DNA of 64,000 nt from Pyropia haitanensis (Eukaryota > Rhodophyta > Bangiophyceae > Bangiales > Bangiaceae). The stretch is taken from the NCBI GenBank assembly GCA_008729055.1, contig SDUX01000004.1, forward strand, positions 4,542,559-4,606,558, in the 5' to 3' direction. Position 1 is the stretch's first letter; the number at the start of each line of letters is the position of its first letter. This document shows positions 54,582 through 64,000 of this stretch, in pieces. The translations under genes were made by a program, and so were the position numbers. Below the pieces are notes generated by a model that was given only the letters and a program-made list of their open reading frames with translations, did no database searches and had not been told where the DNA came from.

Positions 54582-57333
54582 ATGGCGACGAGCGCCCCCC
54601 CCGCGGCGGCGAGCACGGTGGGTGCACCGGTCGGGGGCTCCCCTCCCGCGGCCCCCCGGCGGCACCGCTCGCCGTCCGCGGCGTCCCCCGCGGTCGCGCC
54701 GGCGGTCTCGACGGCCAAGCGGGAGCCGCCCCTCCCCGCCGCCGCGCACCCCCCCTCCCACGCCTACGCGTGGCCGCTGCCGCCGCCGCTGCTGCCGCCG
54801 CCCGCCGCCGCGGCGGCCACCCTCTCTGCCGCGGCGCCCGCCGCCGCCGCCGTCGCCGCCACCGCGGCACCGGCGGCCGCCCTTGGGTGGACGCCGGCCC
54901 CGCGGGCGGATGCGGCCGTCGGTGCTGTCGGCGGCTGGGCGCCGCTCGTGCCCCTGCTGACGACGCGGCGGCCGCCGCCGCTGCCGCCGCCACCGCTGCC
55001 GCCGCCGCCGCTGCCGCCGCCGCCGCCGGGCTGGTCGACCGCTGTCGCGGCGGCGCCGGCCGCCCTCACCCCGGCTGCTGTGTCTGCTGCGGGCGGGTCC
55101 GACACGTGGGCCCCCGCGCCGCTAAAGGCGGGCCGGGGGGGTGCCGCGCCGCCTCCGCCGCCGCCGCCACCGGCCGACGCGGCCCGCTGGTGGCCCGCCG
55201 GCGCGGCGGTGCCCGCCGCGCCGCGGCCCATTCCCGGGGTGGGCGCCGACGCGGCGGCACGGCGGATGCAGCCGCCGCCGCCGGTCGCGCCCGCCGGGTG
55301 GGCGCCGTGGGGTTCCACCCCCGGCGGCGCCGCCCCCACCGAGGGGGGGAGGGCGGAGGGGGGAGCGGCCGCCGCCGACGGCACCGCCGGCGGCGGCTCC
55401 CCGACGCCCTCGTCAGTCCCACCGGGCCGCCGGCGAGGCCGCTCGCCCCTCACGCCCCCGCCGACGGGCGTGACGCCGCCCGCGCTCCGCCGCACGCCGC
55501 CCGCGTTCCGCGTGCCTCGGCCGCCGCCGCTGCCGCCGGCAGCGGCGCCGCCGCCGCCAACGACGGCGGCAGCCGCCGCGCCCGGCACGGCGGCGTTACC
55601 GCCGCCAGTGGCTGCCGCGGCTGCGCCACCGCCGGTCGCGCCGGTGGCGGCCGCGGCCGCGGCCACGGCGGCCGGCGGGGCCGCCCGCGCCGGCGCCGAC
55701 GGCGCGCCCGCTGTGTGGGTGCCCGCCGCCGCGGCGCTGCCCGCCGCGGCGGCCGGCGGGGTCGGCGGCAGGGGGGGCGGATCCGCGACTGCCGGCGCAG
55801 CCCGCGGGGTGTGGGTGTGGGCGCCCGTCGGGCCTGGCGGGCCGCTGCCGCCCCCACCGGCGGCGGCGGCGGCGGCGGCGGCGGAAGAGCCGCCGCCCCG
55901 GGCGGCGGCCGCTCGTGGCGGCGGCGGCCCGTGGGGTGGTCCCGCCGTCATTGCGGGGCCGACGGGGTGGCCGCCGCCGCGGGCGGGGAGCGGCGAGGGG
56001 TGGTCCTTTCGGGGCGTCGACGAGGCGTTGCGGGCGCCCGCCGAGGCGCCGCCGCCGCCGCCGCCGCCGGCCGCCGCCGGCGCGGCGCCGGCCGGGGCGG
56101 CCCGCGGCAGCTTGCCGCTGCTGTTGGGCGCCGCGGCGGCCGTCGACGGGGGGCAGCCGTCGTGTCGGCCGCGGTTGACGGGGTCGGCGAGCGGCGGCGG
56201 CGGCGGCGGCGTCGGTGGCGGCGTCGACGGCGTCGACGGCACGCCCGCGGCGGCGCCGCCACCGCCACCCCTGTCCGAGCCGCTGTCGTGCGGGTCGGGC
56301 GGCGCGCTGGCGCCGTCGAGCCGCCGCGAGCGCAACCGCGGCGCGTCGCAGCGCAAGCGGCTCCGGCAGCGTAGCCTCCGCCAGTCGCTCGTCGCGCAGG
56401 CGCGGGCGCTCCCCAACGGCGAGGCGGTCCTCGCCGCCGCCGCCGCCGCCGCCGAAGCCGCCGCAGCCGAGGCGGTGGCGGTGTGGAACGCGTCGCCTGC
56501 GGCGCCCACGGAGGTAGCCGACCACTATATCGGCGGCGGCGGTGGGGGTGGCGGTGGAGGTGGGCGTGAGGGGCTGTTGGCGGGCGGCGGGGGCGGCGTG
56601 GCGGAGACCAAGGGCGCCTGCCTCGCGCGTAAAGCCGCCGCGGCGGCCGCGTGGGTGCCCCGCGACGGCGGACCCGCCGGCGGCGCCGCCGGCGCGCGCC
56701 ACCCGCTACGGGAGGAGGTGAAGCTGCTGCGGAACCAGCGGAGCGCGCGCAAGGCGCTCGTCTACGCCGCGACGATTGTCTCGGAGCTGCAGGCCGCGCT
56801 CGCGGCGGCGGGCGTGGGCGTGGGTGGCGGGGGGGGGGGGCGCTGGATGGCGGTGCCGTTGGCGGTGGCAGCGGTGGCGGTGGTGGCGGCGGTGACGGCG
56901 GTGGCGGCGGTGGCGGCAGTGGCGGCGGTGGCGGCAGCGGCGTCGGCGGCGGCGGCGACGCGGCGGCGCCCGCCGGGGGGGGGTGCCACGGCCGATGGCG
57001 CCGGCGGCCGACATCCTGCCCACCGCGCCGCGGCCGTCGGCGGGGCCGCCCGTGCCGCCGCCGCCCGTGCCCGATCCGCCACGCGGCGGCGGCACCAGCA
57101 GCGGCGGCGGCAGCGGCGACAGCGGCGGCGGCGGCGGGCGCGGTGGTGGCGGCGGCGGCGACGCGGGCGGTGACTGGCGGCCGGGCGGCGGCGACGCGGA
57201 CGGCGACCGGCGGCCAGGCAACGGCGGCGCTGCGCGGCCGCCCTTGTCCGTGACCGAGGCGGACAAGGAGGTGTTCCTGCACTTTGTGTTTCACGGGCGC
57301 GAGCCGGGCGCGTGTGAGGGGCGCTGCCCGTAG
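54582..57333 (+). CDS. Low-complexity protein with bZIP-like basic region
   Basis: Not recognised as a whole. From the ATG at 54582 (MATSAPPAAASTVGAPV) about 570 residues of Ala/Pro/Gly-rich disorder are followed near residue 581 by SRRERNRGASQRKRLRQRSL. That fits the bZIP basic-region pattern N-x7-R (NRGASQRKR), though Lys replaces the usual Ser/Cys before the Arg. The following helix (LVAQARALPNGEAVL) has few heptad leucines, so a normal zipper is not evident. A second basic helix (REEVKLLRNQRSARKALVY) follows. The frame breaks at G runs 56829-56840 and 56975-56983, both one base short. Restoring them carries the protein through PMAPAADILPTAPRP to a conserved-looking end (VTEADKEVFLHFVFHGRE) and the stop at 57333. 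Probably nuclear; function unknown. Confidence 0.55.
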
Positions 57334-59403
57334 TGGGGAGAGGGAGGCCTGTGGGGGAGGGGAGGCTGTGCCGGACGTGGGGGGTGGGGGGGGGGAGGGG
57401 GAGGTGGAGGAGGGGGGGGTTGTGCGCAGCGCAACCCCACGTACCCCGTGCGCTGGAAAGAAGGACGAGGGGTGTGGCGCGCGCCCATGACTTGCGGCGG
57501 CAGCGCCCGCCGCTTTCCTTTTCTGTTTCTTGTCCGCCATCGTGGTGGGGAGGCAGCGTCGGGGAGGGGAACGGAAACCTTGGCCGCCGCCAGCCGGCGG
57601 CCGGCCTCGATGCCGCTGCGGCAGCGGCGCGACGGGGCGGTGGCGTAGTGGGGAGGTTCAGGGGAGGAGGGGACGGGCAGAGTCCGCGGTACGCTGGCGC
57701 TACTTGTTGTCGTCCCGCGGGGGGGGGGAATACGGCCGCCACCGTCGTCGCCGCGGTGGCGTCGGGGGGGACGCATCGCCGCGCCGCACGATCTGTGCCG
57801 CGAGCTGTCGCGGGCGCCACCAGATGGGGTAGCAAGGGGAGACGGCAGGAGTGGGAGGGCGGCCGCGTGCGGTTCGCGGGGCTTGCCATCTCACCGGGAG
57901 GGGGAGCGCCGGGAGCGGCAGCCCTCCCGTCGCCAGCGGCCGCAGGGATTCTTGATGACTCACGGCGGCCGCGGCGGCGGGGGGCTCCCCTGCTTCCCCC
58001 CCCTATCACCAGGCCCGGGTGGGCATGGCCGCCCCGCGTGAGTGGATGGACGGCGGCCGCGCGCTGACAAGGACCCCCCCTCCCAGCGGAGGCGGCGGCG
58101 GCGGCGGCGTATCCGGTCACCAGATTGAACCCCAAATGAGGCATGGTCACCCGGGCCGGGAGAGGGGGGGGGGGGTTGGGGGGGGGAGCCCCGCGCTGCC
58201 CCGCGACGGGCCCGCCCGCCGCGCCGCCGCCGCGGCAGTGGCGCGCTGTCTTCCAAGGCGCGGCGTCTGGTTGGTGCGTGCGCCGGTGGTGGGAGGCCCC
58301 CGCGAGGTCTCCGCCGGGGGGCCGCGAGCCATCCGGCGCCCCGCCGCTCTCGCTCCCGCGGCCGCGGCCGCGCGGCAGACACCAGGTGCCGACCAGCCGC
58401 TGTGACGTGTCTGCGTGCCCCACAACCGGCGGGCCACGCACGGGCGGCCGCCGCCCCGGCTCGGGCTGCGGCAGCCTCCCACGTCCCCGCCCGTGTGGCC
58501 CGTCCTCGGGCGGCCGCCACCCCGCCACCCCCCGGTGACGAGGACGCGCGCGGCCGCGACTGCGCCATGGGCGTTTGGGGAGCGGAGCGGGCACGTCCCC
58601 GGTCCTGTCGACGAGGTTGCCTCCGCCGCGACGCTGGGGAGCCCGCCGCCGCAGCACGCAGAGGGGGAGGTGCCGGGGGAGAAAACCGTCGGGGGAGGGG
58701 GCGCCCTCACCCGCACCGCTGCGACCCCCACGACCGCCGCCGCCGGCCGCCACGGCCGCGGTGTCGATGGGGCGCCGCGCGCCGCAACGGGGCGGCGCCA
58801 CCGCGGACAGTGGCGTTCACGGCGGCGGGCGGTCGGGCGCTCGACTGCCGACAATTCTACGAGGTGTGGGGGGAGGCGGCGGCCGAGAGGCCGAGGAAGA
58901 AGACAACCTGAAGCCGGGATCCACGGACGACTTAGACGAAGGAGGGGGTGGAGAGGGGTGGCGGGGTGGCGGGCCGCTGGCCTACCCCTTCCTCCATTGT
59001 CTGGAAGGCGAGCTGGTTGGCGGGAGAAAGGCGCGTCGGGGCGGTGGGTGCGGCTGCCGCCCCGGCAAGCCGCAGCCCTCAAGGGGGCGGGCACGGCACA
59101 ACCCAGTGCGCCTGCGCGTCGCGCCAGAGCCTGGCCGGCGGCTGGCACCACAAGCGAACGGTATCGCGCTTGTCCTTGTCCCATCCGCTCACCCACTCCC
59201 CTGTCGAACCCCACGGTACGCAGGGTCGCCGCCGTTGGCAGCTGCGCTGCCTCCTTCCGGGCGACAACGCATGCAAGCGCCATCGCACTAGTAAATGGCC
59301 ACCGCCGCCGCGCCCGCGGCTGGTGGCGCGTCGCACCCCAAGGGCATTGACGATAGGACGTGCCCCCCCGCTTGCCGCCCCCCCCCCCCCCCCCAGGCCA
59401 GCG
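57334..59403. other. Gene-poor stretch, 3' flank of both neighbours
   Basis: Between the 3' ends of the plus-strand bZIP-like and minus-strand MGDG synthase genes. Long Arg/Gly/Pro-rich frames exist on both strands, but none shows a domain, consistent codon bias or a plausible start. A C run sits at about 59380-59395. Confidence 0.4.
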
Positions 59404-61449
59404 CTATAGTCTCTGCGTCATCTCGCCTCCCACCCCCCCCCCACCCGATGCGCCCACGCTGAGGACGTCCGCACCGGCGGCGCCGTCAGCCACTCCCCCA
59501 CTCTGCACGCGTGCGTACGGGGCGGAGGTCCCCCACCAGAGGGCCCGCCCCAAGCGCGCCCACGCGTACGACAGCGTCGCGCGCGTGGCCGCCCAAAAGC
59601 CCGCCACGCGGCCGCCGCCCCCCGCCCCCGACCCCGACCGGGGCAGCGCAAACGGCGCGCCGCCAGCCGCCGCGTCGGCGTCCCACCCTTCCAGCAGCCG
59701 CCGCCGACGGGCCACCGCGGCGAGGCGCGCCGCCAACGACCCGCCGCCAGTGCCCGCGCCGTCGCCGCCGCCGCCGCTACCGCCGCCGCCCGTGGCGGCT
59801 AGATGGTCCGTGGCCACCTCCCAAATGTCCGCCGCGATCTGCCGCGCCGCGTCGGGGCGGCCGAGGTCGCGCGCGCGGCCCGCCATGGCGGCGAGCCGCT
59901 CCGGGTCGCCAATGAAGCGGCTAACAATCGAGGCAACCTCGGCGGGGGTCCCCCCCGACTCGCCCACCCCCGCCTCGACCACCAGCGACACGTTGCCTTC
60001 TTCCTGGCCGGGTAGGAAGCCCGAAATGACCAGCGGCAGCCCGCGGATGAGCGCCTCTGCAATGGTCCCAGGTCCCGCCTTGGTCACCAGCATATCGCAC
60101 GCCGCCATATACTCGGACATGTTGGTGACGAAGCCACGGACGGCCACCGCGGATAGCGGCCACGAGTGGGCGGCCAGCTGCCGCTCCAGCGCCGCGTTCT
60201 TCCCACACACGATCGCCAGCTGGGCGCCGTCGTGGCCCCAGTCGGCCGCGAGGCGGGCAGCCACCGCCTTGGCGACGGGGCCGAGGTTCCCCACCCCGTC
60301 CCCGCCGCCCACCAACAGCACCGCGGGGAGGTGGGTGGGCAGGCCCACCGCCGCCCTCACCGCCGCCTTGTCCGCCGCCGACGCGGCACCCCCGCCACCC
60401 GTGCCGCCGCCGCCGCCCGCCGCGACGCTGCCGCCGCCGGCTGCCCAAAACGCCGGGCGCACGGGCAGCCCAAACCGGCGTATCCGCTCGGGAGCGACGC
60501 CCGCCGCCTCACCCGCGGCGGCCAGCCGCGGCGACGGCACGTACAGCCGGTCAGCGGCGGGGGAGAACCACATGGGGTGCGCGCCGCCCAGGTCTGTGAC
60601 GACGGTCACGTAGGGGGGGGTCACCCCAATGTGGCTCGTCCCACCGCCGGCATCCCTCGCCACCCCGTCGCCGCCCGATACGGACAGCACCACTGGCGCG
60701 GCGCCGTCTGGGGCGGCGGCAGCGGTGGCGACGGCGGCGTCCATCTGCCCCCCCGCCGCATCTACAGACAGCGGCAGCCGCGACAGCTCCACCTCCCCCC
60801 CTCCCGGTACGCCCGCCCCTCCCCCAGGCAGGCACGCGGCGAGCGCCGCGTCCTCCGCCGCGGCCAGCTGCCGCAGCACCCGCAAGCTGAGGCTCTGGAC
60901 CATCGGGTGCACCGACACCACCACCGTCGGCGCGGCCGCCACAAACGCGGCGCGCACCCGGCCCGACGCGGTCAGCGCAAAGGCCGCCTCGGTGAGCGCC
61001 CGCGTCGGCGGGAAGAGCGCCCAGTACCAGAGGAAGCGCCACACGAGCGGATACGCCGCGGCAAACGCGTACTGCTGGGGGAACCGGTGCCAGGGGGGCC
61101 CCGCAATCTCCACCCAAAAGTCCACCGTCGTCACCACCGCGCGGGCGCCGTAGAGGGAGCGGAAGGCCGCCTCGAGCGCCTGCGCCGACGCCCGGTGGCC
61201 GCCGCCCGTGTCGCTGATCAGGAGGAGGATGCGGACGTCGGGGTCGGCGGGGCCGCGGGGGATGGCCCCCGCGGCGGCCAGCCGCCCGGGGGAGACCGCG
61301 TCGATGGCGGCGGGGGGAAGGGTTGTGGAAGGGGGGGGGGGGGGACCGGCACCGGCGGGAAGGGGGGGCCGGCGCGCCCGCCGACGCGAGCGCGTCGTCC
61401 CCATCGACGCTGCCGCCGCCCACAGCCGCCGCCGCCGCGCCACCCCCAT
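59404..61449 (-). CDS. MGD1: Monogalactosyldiacylglycerol synthase (GT28)
   Basis: Frame of 681 residues from the ATG at 61449 (MGVARRRRLWAAAASMG), whose Arg/Ala-rich start suits a plastid transit peptide. The N-terminal acceptor half begins near residue 72 with ILLLISDTGGGHRASAQALE, then VDFWVEIAGPPWHRFPQQY and VVVSVHPMVQ. The C-terminal UDP-galactose half includes VTDLGGAHPMWF, VLLVGGGDGVGNLG, IVCGKNAALE, and the signature TKAGPGTIAEALIRGLPL with GFLPGQEEGNV near residue 454. It transfers galactose from UDP-Gal to diacylglycerol, making the main thylakoid lipid at the plastid envelope. The family is usually 420-540 residues; the excess is an N-terminal extension, a Gly/Ala-rich insert between the halves and a C-terminal tail. 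An alternative start at 61600 (MAGGASGG) needs two one-base corrections, at G runs near 61362-61368 and 61331-61344. Confidence 0.92.
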   Translation of the reverse strand: MGVARRRRLWAAAASMGTTRSRRRARRPPLPAGAGPPPPPSTTLPPAAIDAVSPGRLAAAGAIPRGPADPDVRILLLISDTGGGHRASAQALEAAFRSLYGARAVVTTVDFWVEIAGPPWHRFPQQYAFAAAYPLVWRFLWYWALFPPTRALTEAAFALTASGRVRAAFVAAAPTVVVSVHPMVQSLSLRVLRQLAAAEDAALAACLPGGGAGVPGGGEVELSRLPLSVDAAGGQMDAAVATAAAAPDGAAPVVLSVSGGDGVARDAGGGTSHIGVTPPYVTVVTDLGGAHPMWFSPAADRLYVPSPRLAAAGEAAGVAPERIRRFGLPVRPAFWAAGGGSVAAGGGGGTGGGGAASAADKAAVRAAVGLPTHLPAVLLVGGGDGVGNLGPVAKAVAARLAADWGHDGAQLAIVCGKNAALERQLAAHSWPLSAVAVRGFVTNMSEYMAACDMLVTKAGPGTIAEALIRGLPLVISGFLPGQEEGNVSLVVEAGVGESGGTPAEVASIVSRFIGDPERLAAMAGRARDLGRPDAARQIAADIWEVATDHLAATGGGGSGGGGDGAGTGGGSLAARLAAVARRRRLLEGWDADAAAGGAPFALPRSGSGAGGGGRVAGFWAATRATLSYAWARLGRALWWGTSAPYARVQSGGVADGAAGADVLSVGASGGGGVGGEMTQRL

Positions 61450-62605
61450 TGGGCACCACACGGCCGCCGCCGCCGCTGCCGCCGCCGCCGCCGCTACCAC
61501 CCGCACGGTGCGCCCAGGCGGCCGCGTCGCCGAGCGGCACGTCCCCCCCTGTGCCCCCCTCTCCGTCGCCCCCCCCCCCACCGCTCGCCCCGCCAGCCAT
61601 GCCGACCGCTGCCGCAGTGCCGCCGTCCCGGGAGCCTCACGCGCAAGAGACGGCGGTCGGCGACGGCAGGGGGGGCGGAGGAGCGCGCCAAAGACGCCCC
61701 GGCCGCGCACAGCAGCGACAGTACGGCGGCGGCGGCGTCGTTGAGGGAAGGATGCTGGGAAAAGGGTTGGGGGGGAGCGTGGGGGGGGGGGGGCAAGAAG
61801 GCACACCCGCGGAGCGCGTCGCAGCACCAAAAAAAGTGAGCCACCGGCTGGCTGGCCAGCCAAACGAAAACAAAAAGCGAGGGAAGGAAGCACCGCGGAT
61901 ACCGCCGCGTCCCGCCCTGGTGGCGGGGTACCCCCACCGCCCGTTGCCGCGGCCCGCGCCGCAGCCTTGCCGCCGCGACCGCGACCGCGCGGCACCACGC
62001 CCGCCCGCAGCGACCGCGGGCAAGTCCGGGGGACGACGCCGGCAGGGGGGCCGGCGGGACGCCCCCACGGCGCGCTGCCGGCCGGCAGCCGCCGCTGCAG
62101 CGTGCGTGGGGCGGCGCGTGGCAGCGGCGCTGTCGCCAACCGCCGCAGCGACCGCCGCGGTGGCGGTCGCGGCGCATGCGTCGCGGAACAAGGCGTGGCA
62201 GAGCTGGGCGGGTCCGGACCCGCGCTGGCGGCCGGCCGACCGACAGCGGCACGTGTTATTTTGTAACATGGTTTCTTTTCACATGTGACGTTCTGGGCGT
62301 CCCGGTCGGGTCGAATCGCGATCACAGTTGGGATGTCTGCCAATTCGTGAAGGCAACCATGGGCAGTGCTTTGGCCCATGATCCCCGACGCAGACCTCCG
62401 CTCTCACGCACGTGGTCCGCCCAGCTGACTCATCTCCACGGTCCCGCTGTGCGCTTCGTCAAGACACGCGCGTCTGCGCTTGACGTCCACCGCATCCGCG
62501 TTTACCTCTCTCGCCGCCACTTCCCCTTGCTGTCATCCCCCCCTTGCGTTCCATCCCCTTCTCACCTCGCTACAACCCGCGCTGTGACTCTGACCCGGCG
62601 CCGGG
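61450..62605. promoter_or_regulatory. Divergent upstream region of the MGDG synthase and GHR-like genes
   Basis: Roughly 1.15 kb between head-to-head starts. CACGTG boxes occur at 62250-62255 and 62409-62414, and a dip in GC at about 62245-62360 marks the likely core promoter area. Long overlapping frames on both strands show no domain. MGDG synthase could begin at 61600 instead, shortening the region. Confidence 0.35.
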
Positions 62606-64000
62606 ATGGCCCGGGCCGTCCAGCCCGCCTTTTGCACTGGCTGGGCGACTGGCGGTGGGACGTGGCCGCCATCTGCCCGGCGGCTGGGCCGCCCCCACCC
62701 CGTCCGGCGGGCGTTTCCCTCGCAACCTGCTGGCGGGGTGGTCGTCAAGCGTCCGCGCGGGGCGGTGGTGGCGGCCGCGTCGCCACCGCCGGGCGGCTCG
62801 GGCCGAGGCGGTGGGGATGGCAACGCCGGCGGCGTCGGCAGCGGCGGCGGCGGCGGGGCGCCGCACCTCCCCTCGACGGCGTCGGCTCCTCCCTCTCGCG
62901 GCGGTATGCGGCTGCTCGAGTCGGCCACCCCCTTTGCCGCGCTCGTCTCCACCGCCCGCTTCCTCTACTTTACCTTTTACCGGCTGATGATGGCGGAGCT
63001 GGCGCCGACGGGGCCCGACGGGGACTACCTGCGGCCACCGTCCAAGGTGCGGTACACGCTGTCCCCGGCGGCGGCGGTACCAGAGGAGGAGGGCGACGGT
63101 GCCGCGACGGGCGCGGCGTCTGCGACGGCGGCGGCCGCCGCCGAGGAGCCGGTCTTTCCCGCCGCGCCGGGCCGCTACGCCCTTTACGTCGGCGCCGCGT
63201 GCCCTTGGTGTCACCGGGTGCTGCTGGCGCGGTCGTTGTTGCGGCTCGACGCGGCCGACGCCGGTGGGCGCGACCCCGTCCTGCCCGTCCGGTGGTTGAC
63301 GCCCGGCGCGTCGGGGCTGTGGCAGCTGGACGAGCCCGCCGCCGAGGCGCCCGGCACGGCCCACCGCACCCTCCGCGACGTGTATGGCTGGGCGGCGCGG
63401 TCGCACGGCGGGCGCTGGCGGGGGCGCGCGACCGCGCCGATGCTGCTCGACACGGTGACGCGGCGGGTGGTGAGCAACGAGAGCGCCGACATCCTCCGCA
63501 TGCTGCCGCTGCTCGTCCCGTACGCGCCGCCGCCGCCGTCGTTGGCGGTGCCGGGCAGCGGCGGTGGCGGCGGCGGCGGCGGTGGCGGCGGCGGCGGCGG
63601 CGGGGTGCGGGTGGAGCTGCGGCCGCCAGCGCTCGCGGATGCCGTCGACGCGCTCGTCGCGGATATCGGGTGGCGGCTGAACCAGGGGGTCTACCGCGCG
63701 GGCTTTGCCCGCACGCAGGCCGCGTACGAGCGCGCCGCGGCGGACGTGTTTGGCTGCCTCGACGAGCTGGACGCCCGCCTCGCACACAGCCGCTTCCTCG
63801 CCTCGTCGACCGTCCTCACCGAGGCGGACGTGGTGCTCTTCCCGACCGTCCTCCGCTATGACGCGGTGTACGGGCCGCTCTTCAAGCTCGCCGGCCGGTC
63901 TGTGCGCGGCGACGGCCTGCGCCACGTCGCCGGCTGGATGCGGGACGTATACCAGCTGCCGGGGGTGGCGGCCACGTGCGAGCTGGACGGCATGGGCGCC
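62606..64000 (+). CDS. Glutathionyl-hydroquinone reductase-like protein, 3' end outside window
   Basis: Open from the ATG at 62606 (MARAVQPAFCTGWATGG) through the window edge, at least 465 residues. The first roughly 100 residues are Arg/Gly/Pro/Ala-rich and could be a plastid transit peptide; an inner ATG lies at 62906 (MRLLESATPFAALV). The thioredoxin-fold half carries RYALYVGAACPWCHRVLLAR with Cys199 and Cys202. Then come APMLLDTVTRRVVSNESADI and the helical half: GWRLNQGVYRAGFARTQAAYE, SSTVLTEADVVLFPTVLRYDAVYG and MRDVYQLPGVA. These fit the ECM4/YqjG (Xi-class GST) family, which reduces glutathionyl-hydroquinones. Most members have CPWAH; here the site is CPWC, giving a possible second redox Cys. 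A poly-Gly insert (about 63556-63602) interrupts the middle. Truncated only by the window. Confidence 0.85.
   Translation, partial: MARAVQPAFCTGWATGGGTWPPSARRLGRPHPVRRAFPSQPAGGVVVKRPRGAVVAAASPPPGGSGRGGGDGNAGGVGSGGGGGAPHLPSTASAPPSRGGMRLLESATPFAALVSTARFLYFTFYRLMMAELAPTGPDGDYLRPPSKVRYTLSPAAAVPEEEGDGAATGAASATAAAAAEEPVFPAAPGRYALYVGAACPWCHRVLLARSLLRLDAADAGGRDPVLPVRWLTPGASGLWQLDEPAAEAPGTAHRTLRDVYGWAARSHGGRWRGRATAPMLLDTVTRRVVSNESADILRMLPLLVPYAPPPPSLAVPGSGGGGGGGGGGGGGGGVRVELRPPALADAVDALVADIGWRLNQGVYRAGFARTQAAYERAAADVFGCLDELDARLAHSRFLASSTVLTEADVVLFPTVLRYDAVYGPLFKLAGRSVRGDGLRHVAGWMRDVYQLPGVAATCELDGMGA

Noticed and set aside
56762..58801. A minus-strand frame of nearly 680 codons after the bZIP-like gene
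   Set aside because: Antisense to the coding end of the plus-strand gene and without any recognisable motif.

Overview
This is a nuclear window from a photosynthetic eukaryote with a very GC-rich genome. The best fit is a bangialean red alga (Porphyra/Pyropia type). The reasons are plant-type plastid genes (MGDG synthase, a photosystem II accumulation factor), eukaryotic nuclear factors (eIF4A3, a GON4-like protein, a SHAQKYF MYB), strong G/C preference at third codon positions, Ala/Gly/Pro-rich proteins, and genes with only zero to two introns. No prokaryotic operons, ribosome binding sites, CRISPR arrays or rRNA genes were seen. The organism call is inference; the gene calls rest on motifs read in the translations.

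Layout. 0-1.1 kb: broken fragment of a possible TRAF-like zinc-finger gene. 1.1-10.3 kb: gene-poor sequence around a C2H2 zinc-finger gene (4.0-6.5 kb, minus). 10.3-18.9 kb: an LPA1/REP27-like photosystem II factor (plus) converges on a GON4-like regulator (minus), which diverges from eIF4A3 (plus). 19.0-22.9 kb: a possible small membrane protein (minus) and an EndoU ribonuclease (plus). 23.6-34.2 kb: two paralogous secreted subtilases (both minus) separated by about 7.5 kb of accessory DNA. Within that DNA a perfect 23-nt inverted repeat (25999 and 31652 as outer ends) bounds a 5.65-kb island holding two GC-rich minisatellites and a roughly 660-bp palindrome. 38.5-43.9 kb: a very large SHAQKYF-MYB gene. 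44-50 kb: a MITE and hairpin repeats around a PTST-like starch-binding protein (plus) and a DEAD-box helicase (minus). 49.7-52.9 kb: an MFS transporter with a 27-nt micro-exon. 54.6-57.3 kb: a low-complexity protein with a bZIP-like basic region. 59.4-64 kb: MGDG synthase (minus) diverging from a glutathionyl-hydroquinone reductase-like gene that runs off the right edge.

A recurrent property affects the annotation. Many coding regions change frame at long G or C homopolymers, and almost always as if exactly one base were missing. At least five genes are intact only if those runs are one base longer. This looks like systematic homopolymer under-calling, though slippage is not excluded. Where a gene crosses such a run, the coordinates span the whole gene and the breaks are listed.

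The genes do not form one pathway. Themes are plastid biogenesis (LPA1-like, MGDG synthase), RNA metabolism (eIF4A3, a second DEAD-box helicase, EndoU), nuclear regulation (GON4-like, MYB, C2H2, bZIP-like), starch (CBM48) and secreted proteolysis (two subtilases). Several neighbours are head-to-head pairs with short shared upstream regions.
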